Assembly: GCF_030297175.1 (NCBI RefSeq)
Contig: NZ_AP028070.1
Coordinates: forward strand, 3,472,001-3,536,000
Origin: Marinobacter sp. LA51
Lineage (GTDB): Bacteria; Pseudomonadota; Gammaproteobacteria; Pseudomonadales; Oleiphilaceae
Reading direction: 5' to 3'
Length of the DNA stretch: 64,000 nt
The notes under the pieces are model-generated. The model ran no database searches and was not told the origin of the DNA. It was given only the letters and a program-made list of their open reading frames with translations. Below are positions 17,664 to 26,699 of the stretch, piece by piece (position 1 is the first letter of the stretch; every line of letters begins with the position of its first letter). The translations under genes and the position numbers were made by a program.

Positions 17664-18854
17664 TCAGCCGGCCAGTTTCCGGGCGCGGCGCTCTGGCGCG
17701 GTCAGTGCGAGCAACCCGAAAACTGGCCCGGGTAGCAGTAGGCACACCACCCAAACGCCCTGGAATTCCCACAGCCAACTGGTCAGCCAGATCGCGGGCA
17801 GAGTCACGCCAAAGCCAATGGCGTTCATGACCGCCAGCGATGACCCCACGAAGGCTTGTGGCGCCCGAGCCGCTGCCAGCGCCGAGAACTGGGGCGAATC
17901 AGCCACCACCGCAACACCCCACACCATCAATAACAGTGCCAGCAGGGTTGGGGAAAATCCGGATAAAAACGGGTAAATCAGACAAACCAGCCCGGATGTA
18001 GCCAGTGCCGTCCGTGCCACCCATTCACTACCCCGTCGCCGACTCAACCAGCCACCGACAATACAGCCGGCCGCGCCCGAGGCGATGATGGCAAAGGCGA
18101 ACCAGGGCACGAAATCATCTCCCATGCCCAAGCGCGCCAACTCGCGCCCGGCCAACAAGGGCACCAGCACCCAGAAGGCATAGAGTTCCCACATATGACC
18201 GACATACCCACCGACAGCCGCCCGAAACTTGGGTGCTCGCAGAGCAGCCAGGCCCTGCCTGAGGGGCACGCGCCCAGCGCCCTTGGGCAGATGGGGCCCT
18301 TCACCCAACAGAAGTACCAGGGCACCGCCGGCCAGCGCCAGGGCGGAGGCCCCGAATAACGGCCACTGCCAGGGCATACCCAAAGTGGCTCCGCGCATCA
18401 GATGCGGCAACGCGGTGCCAAGTGTGAGCATGCCCACCAGCCACGCCAGTGCCACACCGGCATGCTTTGGTGTCCATGCAATGACCATTTTCATGCCCAA
18501 AGGGTAAATACCCGCCAGACAAAGCCCGGTCGCAAATCGCAATAAAAGGTCTAGTGGAGGGTGCGAAGCCACCAAGATGAAGCCGCCATTGACCAATGCC
18601 CCGAGCAGGCTGGACACCGCAAAGATATGACTGGCCCCAAACCGGTCGGCCAGACCAGTGACCGCGAGCGTTAAAGTGCCGGCAATAAAGCCCGCCTGCA
18701 CCGCCAGGGTCAACAACCCGAGATCGGTCTCACTGAGCCCCAGTTCTTGCGACAGCGACAGCCAGACACCATTCACACTGAACCAGAGCGAAGTTCCGAA
18801 CAACTGGGCCAGCACAATCACGGCCAAGGGGTAACGACGAAGCAGTGCAATCAT
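17664..18854 (-). CDS. Major facilitator superfamily transporter
   Basis: A 396-residue membrane protein with about 12 hydrophobic segments in two halves, the MFS layout. The first half has the loop-2/3 pattern TGLADRFGASHIFAV (a degenerate G-x-x-x-D-R-x-G motif) and YPLGMKMVIAWTPKHAG. The second half begins near residue 210 (GGYVGHMWELYAFWVLVPLL). Proteins with GHMWELYAFW resemble the CynX/NimT-like and uncharacterised MFS groups. Substrate is unknown. It starts at the ATG at 18854 with a weak ribosome site and stands alone between the thioesterase and uppP genes. Confidence 0.88.
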   Translation of the reverse strand: MIALLRRYPLAVIVLAQLFGTSLWFSVNGVWLSLSQELGLSETDLGLLTLAVQAGFIAGTLTLAVTGLADRFGASHIFAVSSLLGALVNGGFILVASHPPLDLLLRFATGLCLAGIYPLGMKMVIAWTPKHAGVALAWLVGMLTLGTALPHLMRGATLGMPWQWPLFGASALALAGGALVLLLGEGPHLPKGAGRVPLRQGLAALRAPKFRAAVGGYVGHMWELYAFWVLVPLLAGRELARLGMGDDFVPWFAFAIIASGAAGCIVGGWLSRRRGSEWVARTALATSGLVCLIYPFLSGFSPTLLALLLMVWGVAVVADSPQFSALAAARAPQAFVGSSLAVMNAIGFGVTLPAIWLTSWLWEFQGVWVVCLLLPGPVFGLLALTAPERRARKLAG

Positions 18855-19050
18855 AGAGTCCGATCTTTAACATTGGCCGGCGAGCGCCAGCCTTTGGTCC
18901 TGGAAAACCCGACCATACCCTACTTTGCGTGCTGAGTGCTCGCGCCTGGCTCTTCCAGGCTCGCCGGGCTGGACTGTTCAGCCTCGGGGTGCCCTGCTAC
19001 TATCCGTGCCTGCTTGTAACACCGCCCCAGCCAGACAACGGATTTGCCAT

Positions 19051-19848
19051 ATGGATGCTTTTCAGGCCCTCTTTCTCGGCCTTTTACAAGGACTGACCGA
19101 ATTCCTGCCGATCTCCAGTTCCGCTCACCTGATCCTGACACCCGCATTTTTTGGCTGGACCGATCAGGGCGTGGGGTTTGATCTGTCGGTGCACTTGGGG
19201 ACTCTGCTGGCGGTGGTGCTCTACTTCCGACACGATGTATTCGGCATAGCCCGGGATGGTTTGCTGTCGGTAACCCGACGCAAGCTGGTTGGTCAGGGTG
19301 CGCTGGCATTTTATCTAGTGATAGGCACCATCCCGGCCGGTTTGGCAGGATTGGCGTTGCTGGACATGATCGACAATGAATTACGGGCCGTGGAAGTGAT
19401 CTTCACCACCACGCTGGTGTTTGGCCTGCTGCTGGGTATCGCCGACTGGCTTCCTAAACGACAGCGCACCCTGGATCAACTGAACTGGAAAGACGCCGTT
19501 GTGGTCGGCATCGCCCAGGCCATGGCGCTGGTACCCGGCACCTCCCGCTCGGGCGTCACCATCACCGCCGGCCTGTTCCTGGGCATGACCCGTCACACTG
19601 CCTCAAGGTTCTCCTTCCTGCTGGCCATACCCATTATCGTGCTGGCGTCGGCAGTTAAACTGCTGGAGGTGGCCACCTCGGATGTCATTGTCGACTGGAG
19701 CGGCTTCCTGCTTGGCGGCGTGACGTCCTTTATCATGGCCATCACCGCCATCCATTTCTTCCTGAAGTGGCTGAACACCGTGGGCATGTGGCCCTATGTG
19801 ATCTATCGAATTGTTCTGGCGGGTGTGATTTACGCGGTCTTGATGTGA
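19051..19848 (+). CDS. uppP: Undecaprenyl-diphosphate phosphatase UppP (BacA)
   Basis: Inner-membrane enzyme that recycles undecaprenyl diphosphate for cell-wall synthesis and can give bacitracin resistance. From the ATG at 19051 it has 265 residues, the usual size. The catalytic motif near the start is LLQGLTEFLPISSSAHLIL, with the glutamates at about 15-21. The second motif is PGTSRSGVTITAGLFLGM near residue 160. About eight hydrophobic segments fill the rest. The upstream open frame back to 18925 is not family-like. It ends 24 bp before the left arm of repeat element copy 1. Confidence 0.96.
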   Translation: MDAFQALFLGLLQGLTEFLPISSSAHLILTPAFFGWTDQGVGFDLSVHLGTLLAVVLYFRHDVFGIARDGLLSVTRRKLVGQGALAFYLVIGTIPAGLAGLALLDMIDNELRAVEVIFTTTLVFGLLLGIADWLPKRQRTLDQLNWKDAVVVGIAQAMALVPGTSRSGVTITAGLFLGMTRHTASRFSFLLAIPIIVLASAVKLLEVATSDVIVDWSGFLLGGVTSFIMAITAIHFFLKWLNTVGMWPYVIYRIVLAGVIYAVLM

Positions 19849-19872
19849 GGTCTTGAGCCCGACCTTGGGGAA

Positions 19873-19982
19873 GCAGGCATCGGGTAAAGCTTCCCAAAAC
19901 CCGCTCAAGCACGTCCATGTGACGCTTGAGCTCCGCCATCCATGGCTCCGCACAGTTTTGGGAAGCTTTACCCGACGCCTGC
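19873..19982 (+). repeat. Structured intergenic repeat, copy 1
   Basis: A 28-bp arm (19873-19900) and its complement (19955-19982, one mismatch) enclose a 54-bp core at 19901-19954. The core contains two inner hairpins: GCTCAAGC...GCTTGAGC and one around GCCATCCATGGC. The core is identical to copy 3 and closely similar to copy 2; the arms are not shared beyond the CCAAAAC/GTTTTGG next to the core. It lies between the convergent uppP and uvrD genes. A three-way-junction fold in RNA, or a cruciform in DNA, is expected. Confidence 0.9.
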
Positions 19983-20004
19983 GCGATCTCCGAATAGCCC
20001 GAAA

Positions 20005-22170
20005 CTAGCAGGCTTCCAAAGGCGCATACGCCAGCACCAACCACTTGGCACCGTCGTCAAAGTTCACCTGCACCCGGGTATGGTGCCCGCTTCCTTCCGA
20101 ATTCATCACCACACCCTCGCCAAACTTCGGGTGCCGCACCCGCTGGCCCAGACTGAATCCGGACTGCTGGGCGGAATCCTGGCTGAACATGCTTTGGTTC
20201 GGGCGTTCCAGCATCGCCGGGCGCGTAACCGTATTGCGCAACCGGACTTCCTGCAGACAATCGCCAGGGATTTCTCGCACGAATCGGGACAGCGCGTTGA
20301 ACTTCTCCTGGCCGTACAAGCGGCGGGATTCCGCGTAAGTGAGCACCAGCTTTTGCATGGCCCGGGTGATACCGACATAGGCCAAGCGGCGCTCTTCTTC
20401 CATGCGTCCCGGCTCTTCCAGCGACATGCCATGGGGAAACAGGCCCTCCTCAACGCCAGCCAGGAACACCATCGGAAATTCCAGGCCCTTGGCGGAGTGC
20501 AGCGTCATCAGCTGAACACTGTCCTCATGGTCTTCGGCCTGGGCCTCACCCGCATCCAGGGCGGCTTGGGCAATAAACTCGGCCATTGGGTCGACACCGT
20601 CTTCTACCTCGTAATCTGACAGCGCGTTGACCAGTTCTTCCAGGTTCTCCACCCGGGCCTGACCTTTCTCGCCCTTCTCGCTGGCGTGGTAATTCTTCAG
20701 GCCGCTATCTTCAATGGTCTGCTTCATCAGGCCATGCAGGCTGGCATCGCCCACCATGCCGGACAGACCTTCAATGATCGCGATGAAAGACTGCAAACCG
20801 GTTTTGGCACGGCCTTTAACCTGCCCGGCTTCGAGTAGGCGTTCCGCTGACTCCCAGAGCGAAATGCTCTGTTCAGTCGCGTATTCTCGCAGCTCGGCCA
20901 GGCTCTTGGCACCAATGCCCCGGGGAGGCAGGTTCACCACCCGCTCAAATGCGGCATCATCACGGCGATACTGCACTAGGCGCAGGTAGGCCAGCGCGTT
21001 ACGGATTTCCTGGCGGTCGTAGAACCGGAGGCCACCGTATACCCGGTACGGAATACCCTGGCGCATCAGCGCTTCTTCCAGCACACGTGACTGGGCGTTG
21101 GAGCGATAGAGAATGGCCGACTCGCTGCGCAGGTTGCCGTCCTGGACCCAGGCCGAGATGCTATCGGCAATGTAGTTAGCTTCATCCTGCTCGTTGAAAG
21201 CGGCATACAGGCTGATGGGCTCGCCGTCCGGGCCGTCGGTCCACAATTCCTTGCCCAGCCGGCCCTGGTTGTTGGCGATCACCGCGTTGGCCGCCTTCAG
21301 GATCATCTGTGTGGATCGGTAATTCTGCTCCAGCCGCACCAAACGGGCATTGGGGAAATCGCGCTGGTACTGCTGGATGTTCTCAACCTTGGCGCCGCGC
21401 CAGCCATAGATGGACTGATCGTCATCGCCAACGACCGTCAGCGGAACCTGTTGGCTAGCCAGCACCTGCAGCCAGGCGTACTGGATGGTGTTGGTGTCCT
21501 GGAACTCGTCCACCAGAATATGCTGGAACCGCTTCTGGTAATGGGTGAGTAATTCCGGCCGGTGCAGCCAGAGTTCGTGGGAGCGCAGCAGCAGTTCCCC
21601 AAAATCCACCAGGCCGCCCTGCTGGCACAGGGTTTCGTACTGGCGATAGATCTTCAGCATCGTTGAGGTGAAGTGATCGCCCGGATTTTCCTGGATGTGA
21701 TCCGCCCGCAAGCCTTCATCTTTCTGGCTGTTGATAAACCATTGCGCCTGCTTGGGCGGCCACTTGCTCTCATCAATCTGGTTTTCCCGCATTACCCGCT
21801 TGACCATCCGCAGCTGGTCGTCACTGTCCAACACCTGGAAGTTCTCCGGCAATCCTGCGTCCTGCCAGTGCGAACGCAGCAATCGGTGAGCAATGCCGTG
21901 GAAGGTGCCAAACCAGAGGCCGCGAGCCGGAATGTCCATCATCTGTTCGATGCGGTAACGCATTTCCTTGGAAGCCTTGTTGGTAAAGGTCACCGCCAGG
22001 ATGCCCGTCGGCGGGACCCGGTCCACCGTCATCAACCACGCAATTCGATGCACCAGCACCCGGGTCTTGCCACTGCCGGCACCGGCCAGCACCAGCAAGT
22101 GATCATTCTGGGCGGTGACGGCCTCGCGCTGGGCATCATTGAGAGGGTCGATTATGTGAGAGACATCCAT
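20005..22170 (-). CDS. uvrD: DNA helicase II UvrD
   Basis: Superfamily 1A 3'-5' helicase of nucleotide excision and mismatch repair. The 721 residues align over the whole length with E. coli UvrD (720). Walker A is LAGAGSGKTRVLVHRIAWL at residue ~29. Other motifs: TFTNKASKEM, ILVDEFQDTNTIQYAW, VGDDDQSIYGWRGAKVENIQ, LEQNYRST, LHSAKGLEFPMVF, RRLAYVGITRAMQKL. The C-terminal Tudor-like domain is SLGQRVRHPKFGEGVVMN. A candidate LexA site lies just upstream, in agreement with SOS control of uvrD in E. coli. Confidence 0.98.
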   Translation of the reverse strand: MDVSHIIDPLNDAQREAVTAQNDHLLVLAGAGSGKTRVLVHRIAWLMTVDRVPPTGILAVTFTNKASKEMRYRIEQMMDIPARGLWFGTFHGIAHRLLRSHWQDAGLPENFQVLDSDDQLRMVKRVMRENQIDESKWPPKQAQWFINSQKDEGLRADHIQENPGDHFTSTMLKIYRQYETLCQQGGLVDFGELLLRSHELWLHRPELLTHYQKRFQHILVDEFQDTNTIQYAWLQVLASQQVPLTVVGDDDQSIYGWRGAKVENIQQYQRDFPNARLVRLEQNYRSTQMILKAANAVIANNQGRLGKELWTDGPDGEPISLYAAFNEQDEANYIADSISAWVQDGNLRSESAILYRSNAQSRVLEEALMRQGIPYRVYGGLRFYDRQEIRNALAYLRLVQYRRDDAAFERVVNLPPRGIGAKSLAELREYATEQSISLWESAERLLEAGQVKGRAKTGLQSFIAIIEGLSGMVGDASLHGLMKQTIEDSGLKNYHASEKGEKGQARVENLEELVNALSDYEVEDGVDPMAEFIAQAALDAGEAQAEDHEDSVQLMTLHSAKGLEFPMVFLAGVEEGLFPHGMSLEEPGRMEEERRLAYVGITRAMQKLVLTYAESRRLYGQEKFNALSRFVREIPGDCLQEVRLRNTVTRPAMLERPNQSMFSQDSAQQSGFSLGQRVRHPKFGEGVVMNSEGSGHHTRVQVNFDDGAKWLVLAYAPLEAC

Positions 22171-22186
22171 AGGAAAACGTTCGCTA

Positions 22187-22202
22187 CTGGTTAAATAAAC
22201 AG
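22187..22202 (-). promoter_or_regulatory. Candidate LexA box in the uvrD promoter
   Basis: On the minus strand CTGTTTATTTAACCAG fits the gammaproteobacterial LexA site CTGT-N8-ACAG with one mismatch. It sits 16 bp upstream of the uvrD start. A -10-like TATACT (22210-22215) lies just in front of it, so a bound repressor would cover the transcription start. Binding is inferred. Confidence 0.6.
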
Positions 22203-22273
22203 GAGTGGAAGTATAACAGGAGAAAAAAGGGATTTCCGCGGGCCTGGGTTGGCCCTCTTAGTTCCGGGGAATC

Positions 22274-22381
22274 GCACAAGAGCGGGGCGCCTTTCAGGAC
22301 ACGCTACAAGCACATCCATGTGCGCTTGGGTGGGGCCATCCATGGCCCCGCACAGTCCTGAAAGGCGCCCCGCCCTCGTGC
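22274..22381 (+). repeat. Structured intergenic repeat, copy 2
   Basis: The left arm (22274-22300) pairs with the right arm (22355-22381), including 19 perfect pairs nearest the core (GCGGGGCGCCTTTCAGGAC). They enclose a 54-bp core at 22301-22354 that keeps the CCATCCATGG and CCGCACA blocks of copies 1 and 3. The arm sequence differs from the other copies, yet pairing is kept. It sits between gabD and uvrD, both leftward, so it is downstream of gabD and upstream of the uvrD promoter. The rest of 22171-22408 is the uvrD leader and a short spacer. Confidence 0.88.
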
Positions 22382-22408
22382 TGTTCTACTTCGGAGGCAG
22401 CTCTTTAA

Positions 22409-23860
22409 TTAAAAACCGCGCGGTACCGTCTGCGCTTCGACAAACTCAAACAGACCTTCCAGACCACCTTCGCGACCAGTGCCTGAGGCCTTCATACCGC
22501 CAAATGGCGCTTCCGGCGTAGGCCCGGTTCCGGTATTCCAGCCGCAGTGGCCAAAACGCAGGCCGGCAGCCACGCGCTGGGCGCGATCGGCGTCACCGGT
22601 GAACACGTAAGAGGCCAGACCGAACTCGGTGTCGTTACCGGCCTCAATAACTTCCTCTTCCGTGCGGAACAGTGCCATCGGCACCAGCGGCCCAAAGGTT
22701 TCCTCGCGGTAACAGCACATATCCCGGGTGACGTCGGTAATGACCGTCGGCGGGAAGAACAGGCCATCACCCAGATCGCCCGGCTGCTTGCCGGCCACCA
22801 GGCTGGCGCCCTGCTCGAGCGCGTCTTCCAGGTGCCGCTTCACTTTGTCGAAACCGGCCTTGTTGATCAGCGGGCCAAGATCTACATCACCGTTGATGCC
22901 ATCACCCACGGTCATCTTGTTAACGCGCTCGGCGAGTTTTTCACCGAAGGCGTCAGCCACCTTTTCATGCACAAAGATACGGTTAGCGCAGACACAGGTC
23001 TGGCCACCACCGCGGAACTTGTTGGCAATCAGGTTATCGGCGGCGGCATCCAGGTCAGCGTCGTCGAAGACGATGAACGGCGCGTTACCGCCCAGTTCCA
23101 GCGCAAGTTTCTTGACCTGCTCGGCGGTGTCGACGATCAGTTTCCGGCCAACTTCGGTGGAACCGGTGAAGCTCAACATCGGCACATCCGGACTCTCACA
23201 CAGCACCTTGCCGATCACGCTGGCCTTGCCCATCACCAGGTTGACCATGCCATCAGGCATGTCGGTGTGCTGGTCCATCAAGGAGAACAGGGCAATCATA
23301 GTCAGCGGGGTCTCGCTGGCCGGCTTGATCACCGACGGGCAACCGGCCGCCAGTGCGGCTGACAGTTTCTTCGCGATCATGCCGATCGGGAAGTTCCACG
23401 GAGTAATCAGTCCGGTCACACCCACTGGGCGGTAGTGAACCGTCCAGGTGCAGTCTTTCGGCTTTTCCGGAATGGTGTGGGCGTCCAGCGCCTGAATGTG
23501 CTTGGAGCAGTAATCAAAGAATCCCGCTGCGTAATCCACTTCACCCTGGGCTTCGTGCAACGGCTTGCCGTGTTCCATGCACAGAATCCGGCCGACCTCT
23601 TCCTTGTTCGCCTTCAGCGCATCCCGGATGTCTTCCAGCCACTTGCGGCGGGTTTCGATGGAGTAGGGGCTGGTCAGGCGCAAAGCCGACTTGCCGGCAG
23701 CAACGGCATCTTCCACCTCGGACTCGGACATGGAGGCAACTTTTGCGATCACATCGCCCGTCGCCGGGTTGTAAACATCAAAGGTGTTGCCCTGAGCATT
23801 ATCTGTCCAGCGACCGCCGATATAGCCATTGAGCTTTTCCAGCAGTGGTGACTCGATCAT
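22409..23860 (-). CDS. gabD: NAD(P)-dependent succinate-semialdehyde dehydrogenase (GabD type)
   Basis: Aldehyde dehydrogenase that oxidises succinate semialdehyde (or glutarate semialdehyde) to the acid. From the ATG at 23860, with GAGGAG 6 bp upstream, it has 483 residues (E. coli GabD 482). The cofactor region is VTGLITPWNFPIGMIAKKLS, with FTGSTEVGRKL downstream. The catalytic glutamate is in LALELGGNAPFIVF and the catalytic cysteine in FRGGGQTCVCANRIFV. The C-terminal pattern is APFGGMKASGTGREGG. No GABA transaminase gene is next to it, so its role may be in general amine or nicotinate catabolism. An upstream frame to 23887 was not used. Confidence 0.92.
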   Translation of the reverse strand: MIESPLLEKLNGYIGGRWTDNAQGNTFDVYNPATGDVIAKVASMSESEVEDAVAAGKSALRLTSPYSIETRRKWLEDIRDALKANKEEVGRILCMEHGKPLHEAQGEVDYAAGFFDYCSKHIQALDAHTIPEKPKDCTWTVHYRPVGVTGLITPWNFPIGMIAKKLSAALAAGCPSVIKPASETPLTMIALFSLMDQHTDMPDGMVNLVMGKASVIGKVLCESPDVPMLSFTGSTEVGRKLIVDTAEQVKKLALELGGNAPFIVFDDADLDAAADNLIANKFRGGGQTCVCANRIFVHEKVADAFGEKLAERVNKMTVGDGINGDVDLGPLINKAGFDKVKRHLEDALEQGASLVAGKQPGDLGDGLFFPPTVITDVTRDMCCYREETFGPLVPMALFRTEEEVIEAGNDTEFGLASYVFTGDADRAQRVAAGLRFGHCGWNTGTGPTPEAPFGGMKASGTGREGGLEGLFEFVEAQTVPRGF

Positions 23861-24032
23861 CTTGGCTCCTCTCCTGTCAGTAGCCATATCCCCTGCGGGA
23901 CACAGTTGCGTAGGTTCAATATGTCTTCCATAGTGGATGCTGAATCACTGGCTGTAAAGTCGATGGCCGGGCTTTTGATCGCGCCCTGACGCACCCATGC
24001 TCAGGGGCTTGTAGAACCAAGGAGATCGGATA

Positions 24033-25046
24033 ATGAAAGCGTTTTTCCATCCCGCTCAGGATCAGCATATTCCGCAGACCTACTTTACTCGCGGGCAGAT
24101 GCGTCAGCCTCAGGAAGTGCCCGATCGCACCGGCCAGATGCTGGAAGGCCTGAAAGAGATGGGGATTCCGGTTCTGCAGCCGGCCGATCAGGGTGCTGGC
24201 CCGATCTCCAAGGTGCACGACCTCGGCTACCTGCGCTTTCTGGAATCGGCACACCGGCGCTGGATGAAGATGGATGACTGGGGAGAGGAAGTGATCTCCA
24301 ACATCTTTGTGCGGTCACCGAACCACCTGACCGGCATTTTGGCCGAAGCCGCCCGCTACCAGGCCGACGGCAGCTGCCCGATTGGCGCCAACACCTGGCA
24401 CGCCGCCTACTGGTCCGCGCAAACCGCACTCGGCGCCGCTGACGCCCTGATTGCCGGAGAGCGCACCGCCTACGCGGTATGTCGCCCGCCGGGACACCAC
24501 GCCCGTAAGGACGCCGCCGGCGGCTTCTGCTATCTGAACAATGCCGCCATTGCCGCTGAGCACCTGAAGCCCCGGTTCCCGCGCATCGCCATCCTCGATA
24601 CGGACATGCACCACGGCCAGGGTATCCAGGAGATTTTCTATGATCGCAGTGACGTGCTGTACATCTCGATCCACGGCGATCCGACCAATTTCTACCCGGT
24701 GGTGACCGGCTTTGAAAACGAACGGGGTGAAGGCGACGGCTTCGGTTACAACATCAACATGCCCATGCCTCACGGCGCTTCGGAAGACGATTTCTTCGAC
24801 AAACTGGACGAGTCACTGGCGGCGCTCAAGCTGTACCAGCCCGACGTGCTGGTGCTCGCTCTGGGCTTCGATATCTACCAGAACGACCCGCAAGCGAAAG
24901 TTTCGGTTACGTCAGAAGGCTTTTGCCGGCTCAGCACCCACATCCGCCAGCTGGGATTACCAACGCTGGTGGTGCAGGAAGGCGGCTATGACCTGGAAAC
25001 GCTGAACGAAAACGTCCAGCAGTTCTTCAAGGGCCTGGCCGGCTAA
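24033..25046 (+). CDS. Histone deacetylase-like amidohydrolase (acetylpolyamine amidohydrolase type)
   Basis: Zinc-dependent deacetylase of the arginase/HDAC fold, 337 residues. The active site is seen in VCRPPGHHARKDAAGGFCYL (tandem His) and AILDTDMHHGQGIQEIFY (the Asp-x-His zinc ligands). The third ligand is likely in LALGFDIYQNDP. Length and the N-terminal FHPAQDQHIPQTYFTRG fit the acetylpolyamine amidohydrolase AphA group better than the acetoin-utilisation AcuC group. The likely reaction is removal of acetyl groups from acetylated polyamines. AAGGAG lies 10 bp upstream of the ATG. It is divergent from gabD (172 bp between) and convergent with thiI. Confidence 0.88.
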   Translation: MKAFFHPAQDQHIPQTYFTRGQMRQPQEVPDRTGQMLEGLKEMGIPVLQPADQGAGPISKVHDLGYLRFLESAHRRWMKMDDWGEEVISNIFVRSPNHLTGILAEAARYQADGSCPIGANTWHAAYWSAQTALGAADALIAGERTAYAVCRPPGHHARKDAAGGFCYLNNAAIAAEHLKPRFPRIAILDTDMHHGQGIQEIFYDRSDVLYISIHGDPTNFYPVVTGFENERGEGDGFGYNINMPMPHGASEDDFFDKLDESLAALKLYQPDVLVLALGFDIYQNDPQAKVSVTSEGFCRLSTHIRQLGLPTLVVQEGGYDLETLNENVQQFFKGLAG

Positions 25047-25096
25047 CCGTACCAGGCTGAGGGAGGGAGCTCAGCTTCAAGTGCTGAGTTAAGACC

Positions 25097-26551
25097 TCAG
25101 GAGGCGGGCGCGTACACTTTGATGTTGGCGTGCCCTTCAGCCTTCAGATGGCCGGCGTGCATCCGGCTCATGGCTCCGCGATCGCAGTACAACAGGTACT
25201 GGCGGTCGCCGGGCAATTCCGCAATCTTCTGATTCAGTTCGTAAAACGGAATCTGCATGACCTCGTTATTGGTCAGCTTCAGCGGTGACTGCTCGCCCTC
25301 GAATGGGTGACGGACGTCGATGATCACATCCTCCACGCCCGGCGTTTCCACCAGCTCGACATCTTCTGGCGTGGTGGTGGTATCCAGCAGGCGGCTGATG
25401 GCCGTTTCTTCACGGGCCTCGACCGCACTGGCCAGAACCGCCGCGTCCATCTCTTCCTCATCTGCTTCGACTTTGTGCAACTTGGCGCGAGTCGCCGGCT
25501 TCTGGGAGATGACCCCACAGTACTCTGGCATGTTGCGAGCGAATGACTCGGTACCAATCTCGCGGGCAATGTTGATGATGGCCTCCTTGTCCATGGATAC
25601 TAACGGGCGCAGCACCACCTCATCACTGGCACGATCCACCACGTTGAGGTTACTCAGGGTCTGACTCGACACCTGGGCCACCGCATCCCCGGTCACCAGG
25701 CCGATGGCGTTGTTCTTTTTCGCAATCTCAGCGGCCGCCTTCAGCATCTGGCGCTTCAGCACGACACCCCAATGGCGGTGATTGACCGAACGCATGATTT
25801 CCGCAATCACGCCATCAAAGGGCACCGAAATAAACTTGGCACTGTGGGACGCGCCATACTGCTCCCACAGGTAGTGCACCACCTGGCGTACACCCACCTC
25901 GTGGGCAGTACCGCCGAGATTGAAGAACAGAAAGTGACTGCGAAGGCCTCGACGCATCATCAGGTAGGCGGCTACCGAGGAGTCGTAACCGCCGGAAATC
26001 AACGTCATCACAGTTTCAACGCTGCCCAGGGGATAGCCGCCGAGCCCACGGTGTTTCCGGTGGGCGATGTGAAAGTGGTCATCCTGCACCTCGATCCGCA
26101 CTTCCACGTCGGGCGATTTCAGGTTCACACCTGCGGCCTCGGAGGCCTGCATCAGGGCCGAGCCGACAATTTGCTCCAATTCATTAGAGCGGAATTTGTG
26201 CTCACCGTGCCGACGAACCCGAACCCCAAAAGTCTGCCCTTTCAACCGTTCAGCAAAGGCCTCTACCGCCTTTTCGGCGATGTCATCGAGATCCACAAAC
26301 GGGAACACGCCGACTTCCTGGATGGTAGAGATACCAGGGATGCGCAGCACTGCGTCCAATACCAACCCGGACAACCCGCGATCATCGGGAACCTCTACCG
26401 TTACACGATCCCAAGTACCCTGGACAACAATGGTGCTATCCAACTGAACCAGTAGCTTTCGGATGTTCTGCCGCAGGTGCCGCATCTGCTGTCGGCGGAC
26501 CGGCTTGCTCTTGATGGCGACTTCGGGGGCGGGACGAATAAGTAATTTCAT
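25097..26551 (-). CDS. thiI: tRNA 4-thiouridine sulfurtransferase ThiI
   Basis: Introduces sulfur at U8 of tRNA and supplies sulfur for thiazole synthesis. It has 484 residues (E. coli 482). An N-terminal ferredoxin-like part and a THUMP domain occupy about 1-165. The PP-loop SGGYDSSVAAYLMMRRGLRS is near residue 183. The C-terminal rhodanese domain (from about 400) carries the catalytic cysteine in YLLYCDRGAMSRMHAGHL. The partner cysteine of the E. coli Cys344-Cys456 disulfide is present in NMPEYCGVISQKP. The ATG at 26551 has no clear ribosome site. It is divergent from ppnN. Confidence 0.96.
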   Translation of the reverse strand: MKLLIRPAPEVAIKSKPVRRQQMRHLRQNIRKLLVQLDSTIVVQGTWDRVTVEVPDDRGLSGLVLDAVLRIPGISTIQEVGVFPFVDLDDIAEKAVEAFAERLKGQTFGVRVRRHGEHKFRSNELEQIVGSALMQASEAAGVNLKSPDVEVRIEVQDDHFHIAHRKHRGLGGYPLGSVETVMTLISGGYDSSVAAYLMMRRGLRSHFLFFNLGGTAHEVGVRQVVHYLWEQYGASHSAKFISVPFDGVIAEIMRSVNHRHWGVVLKRQMLKAAAEIAKKNNAIGLVTGDAVAQVSSQTLSNLNVVDRASDEVVLRPLVSMDKEAIINIAREIGTESFARNMPEYCGVISQKPATRAKLHKVEADEEEMDAAVLASAVEAREETAISRLLDTTTTPEDVELVETPGVEDVIIDVRHPFEGEQSPLKLTNNEVMQIPFYELNQKIAELPGDRQYLLYCDRGAMSRMHAGHLKAEGHANIKVYAPAS

Positions 26552-26699
26552 AATCAGAATATTGTCGAGTGGCGTATAAGGCGGAAAGCACTTAGTCTAC
26601 CTTTTAATGACCATGCCTCAAAATCAGGCATAGCCGAGACACCGGCCCGATAGGCATCCATCCCCGCCCGGCCGGAAACATTCAGGAGTTGTTTCGTTC

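Noticed and set aside
19742..20044. Open frames across repeat copies 1 and 3 that share the peptide MAELKRHMDVLERVL
   Set aside because: The shared peptide is just translation of the 54-bp core. Its inverted-repeat structure, placement between genes and lack of start signals point to a non-coding repeat. Such frames may appear as false hypothetical proteins.
25056..25075. Small hairpin GCTGAG...CTCAGC between the HDAC-like gene and thiI
   Set aside because: Only 6 bp, no T-run on either strand; too weak to call a terminator.
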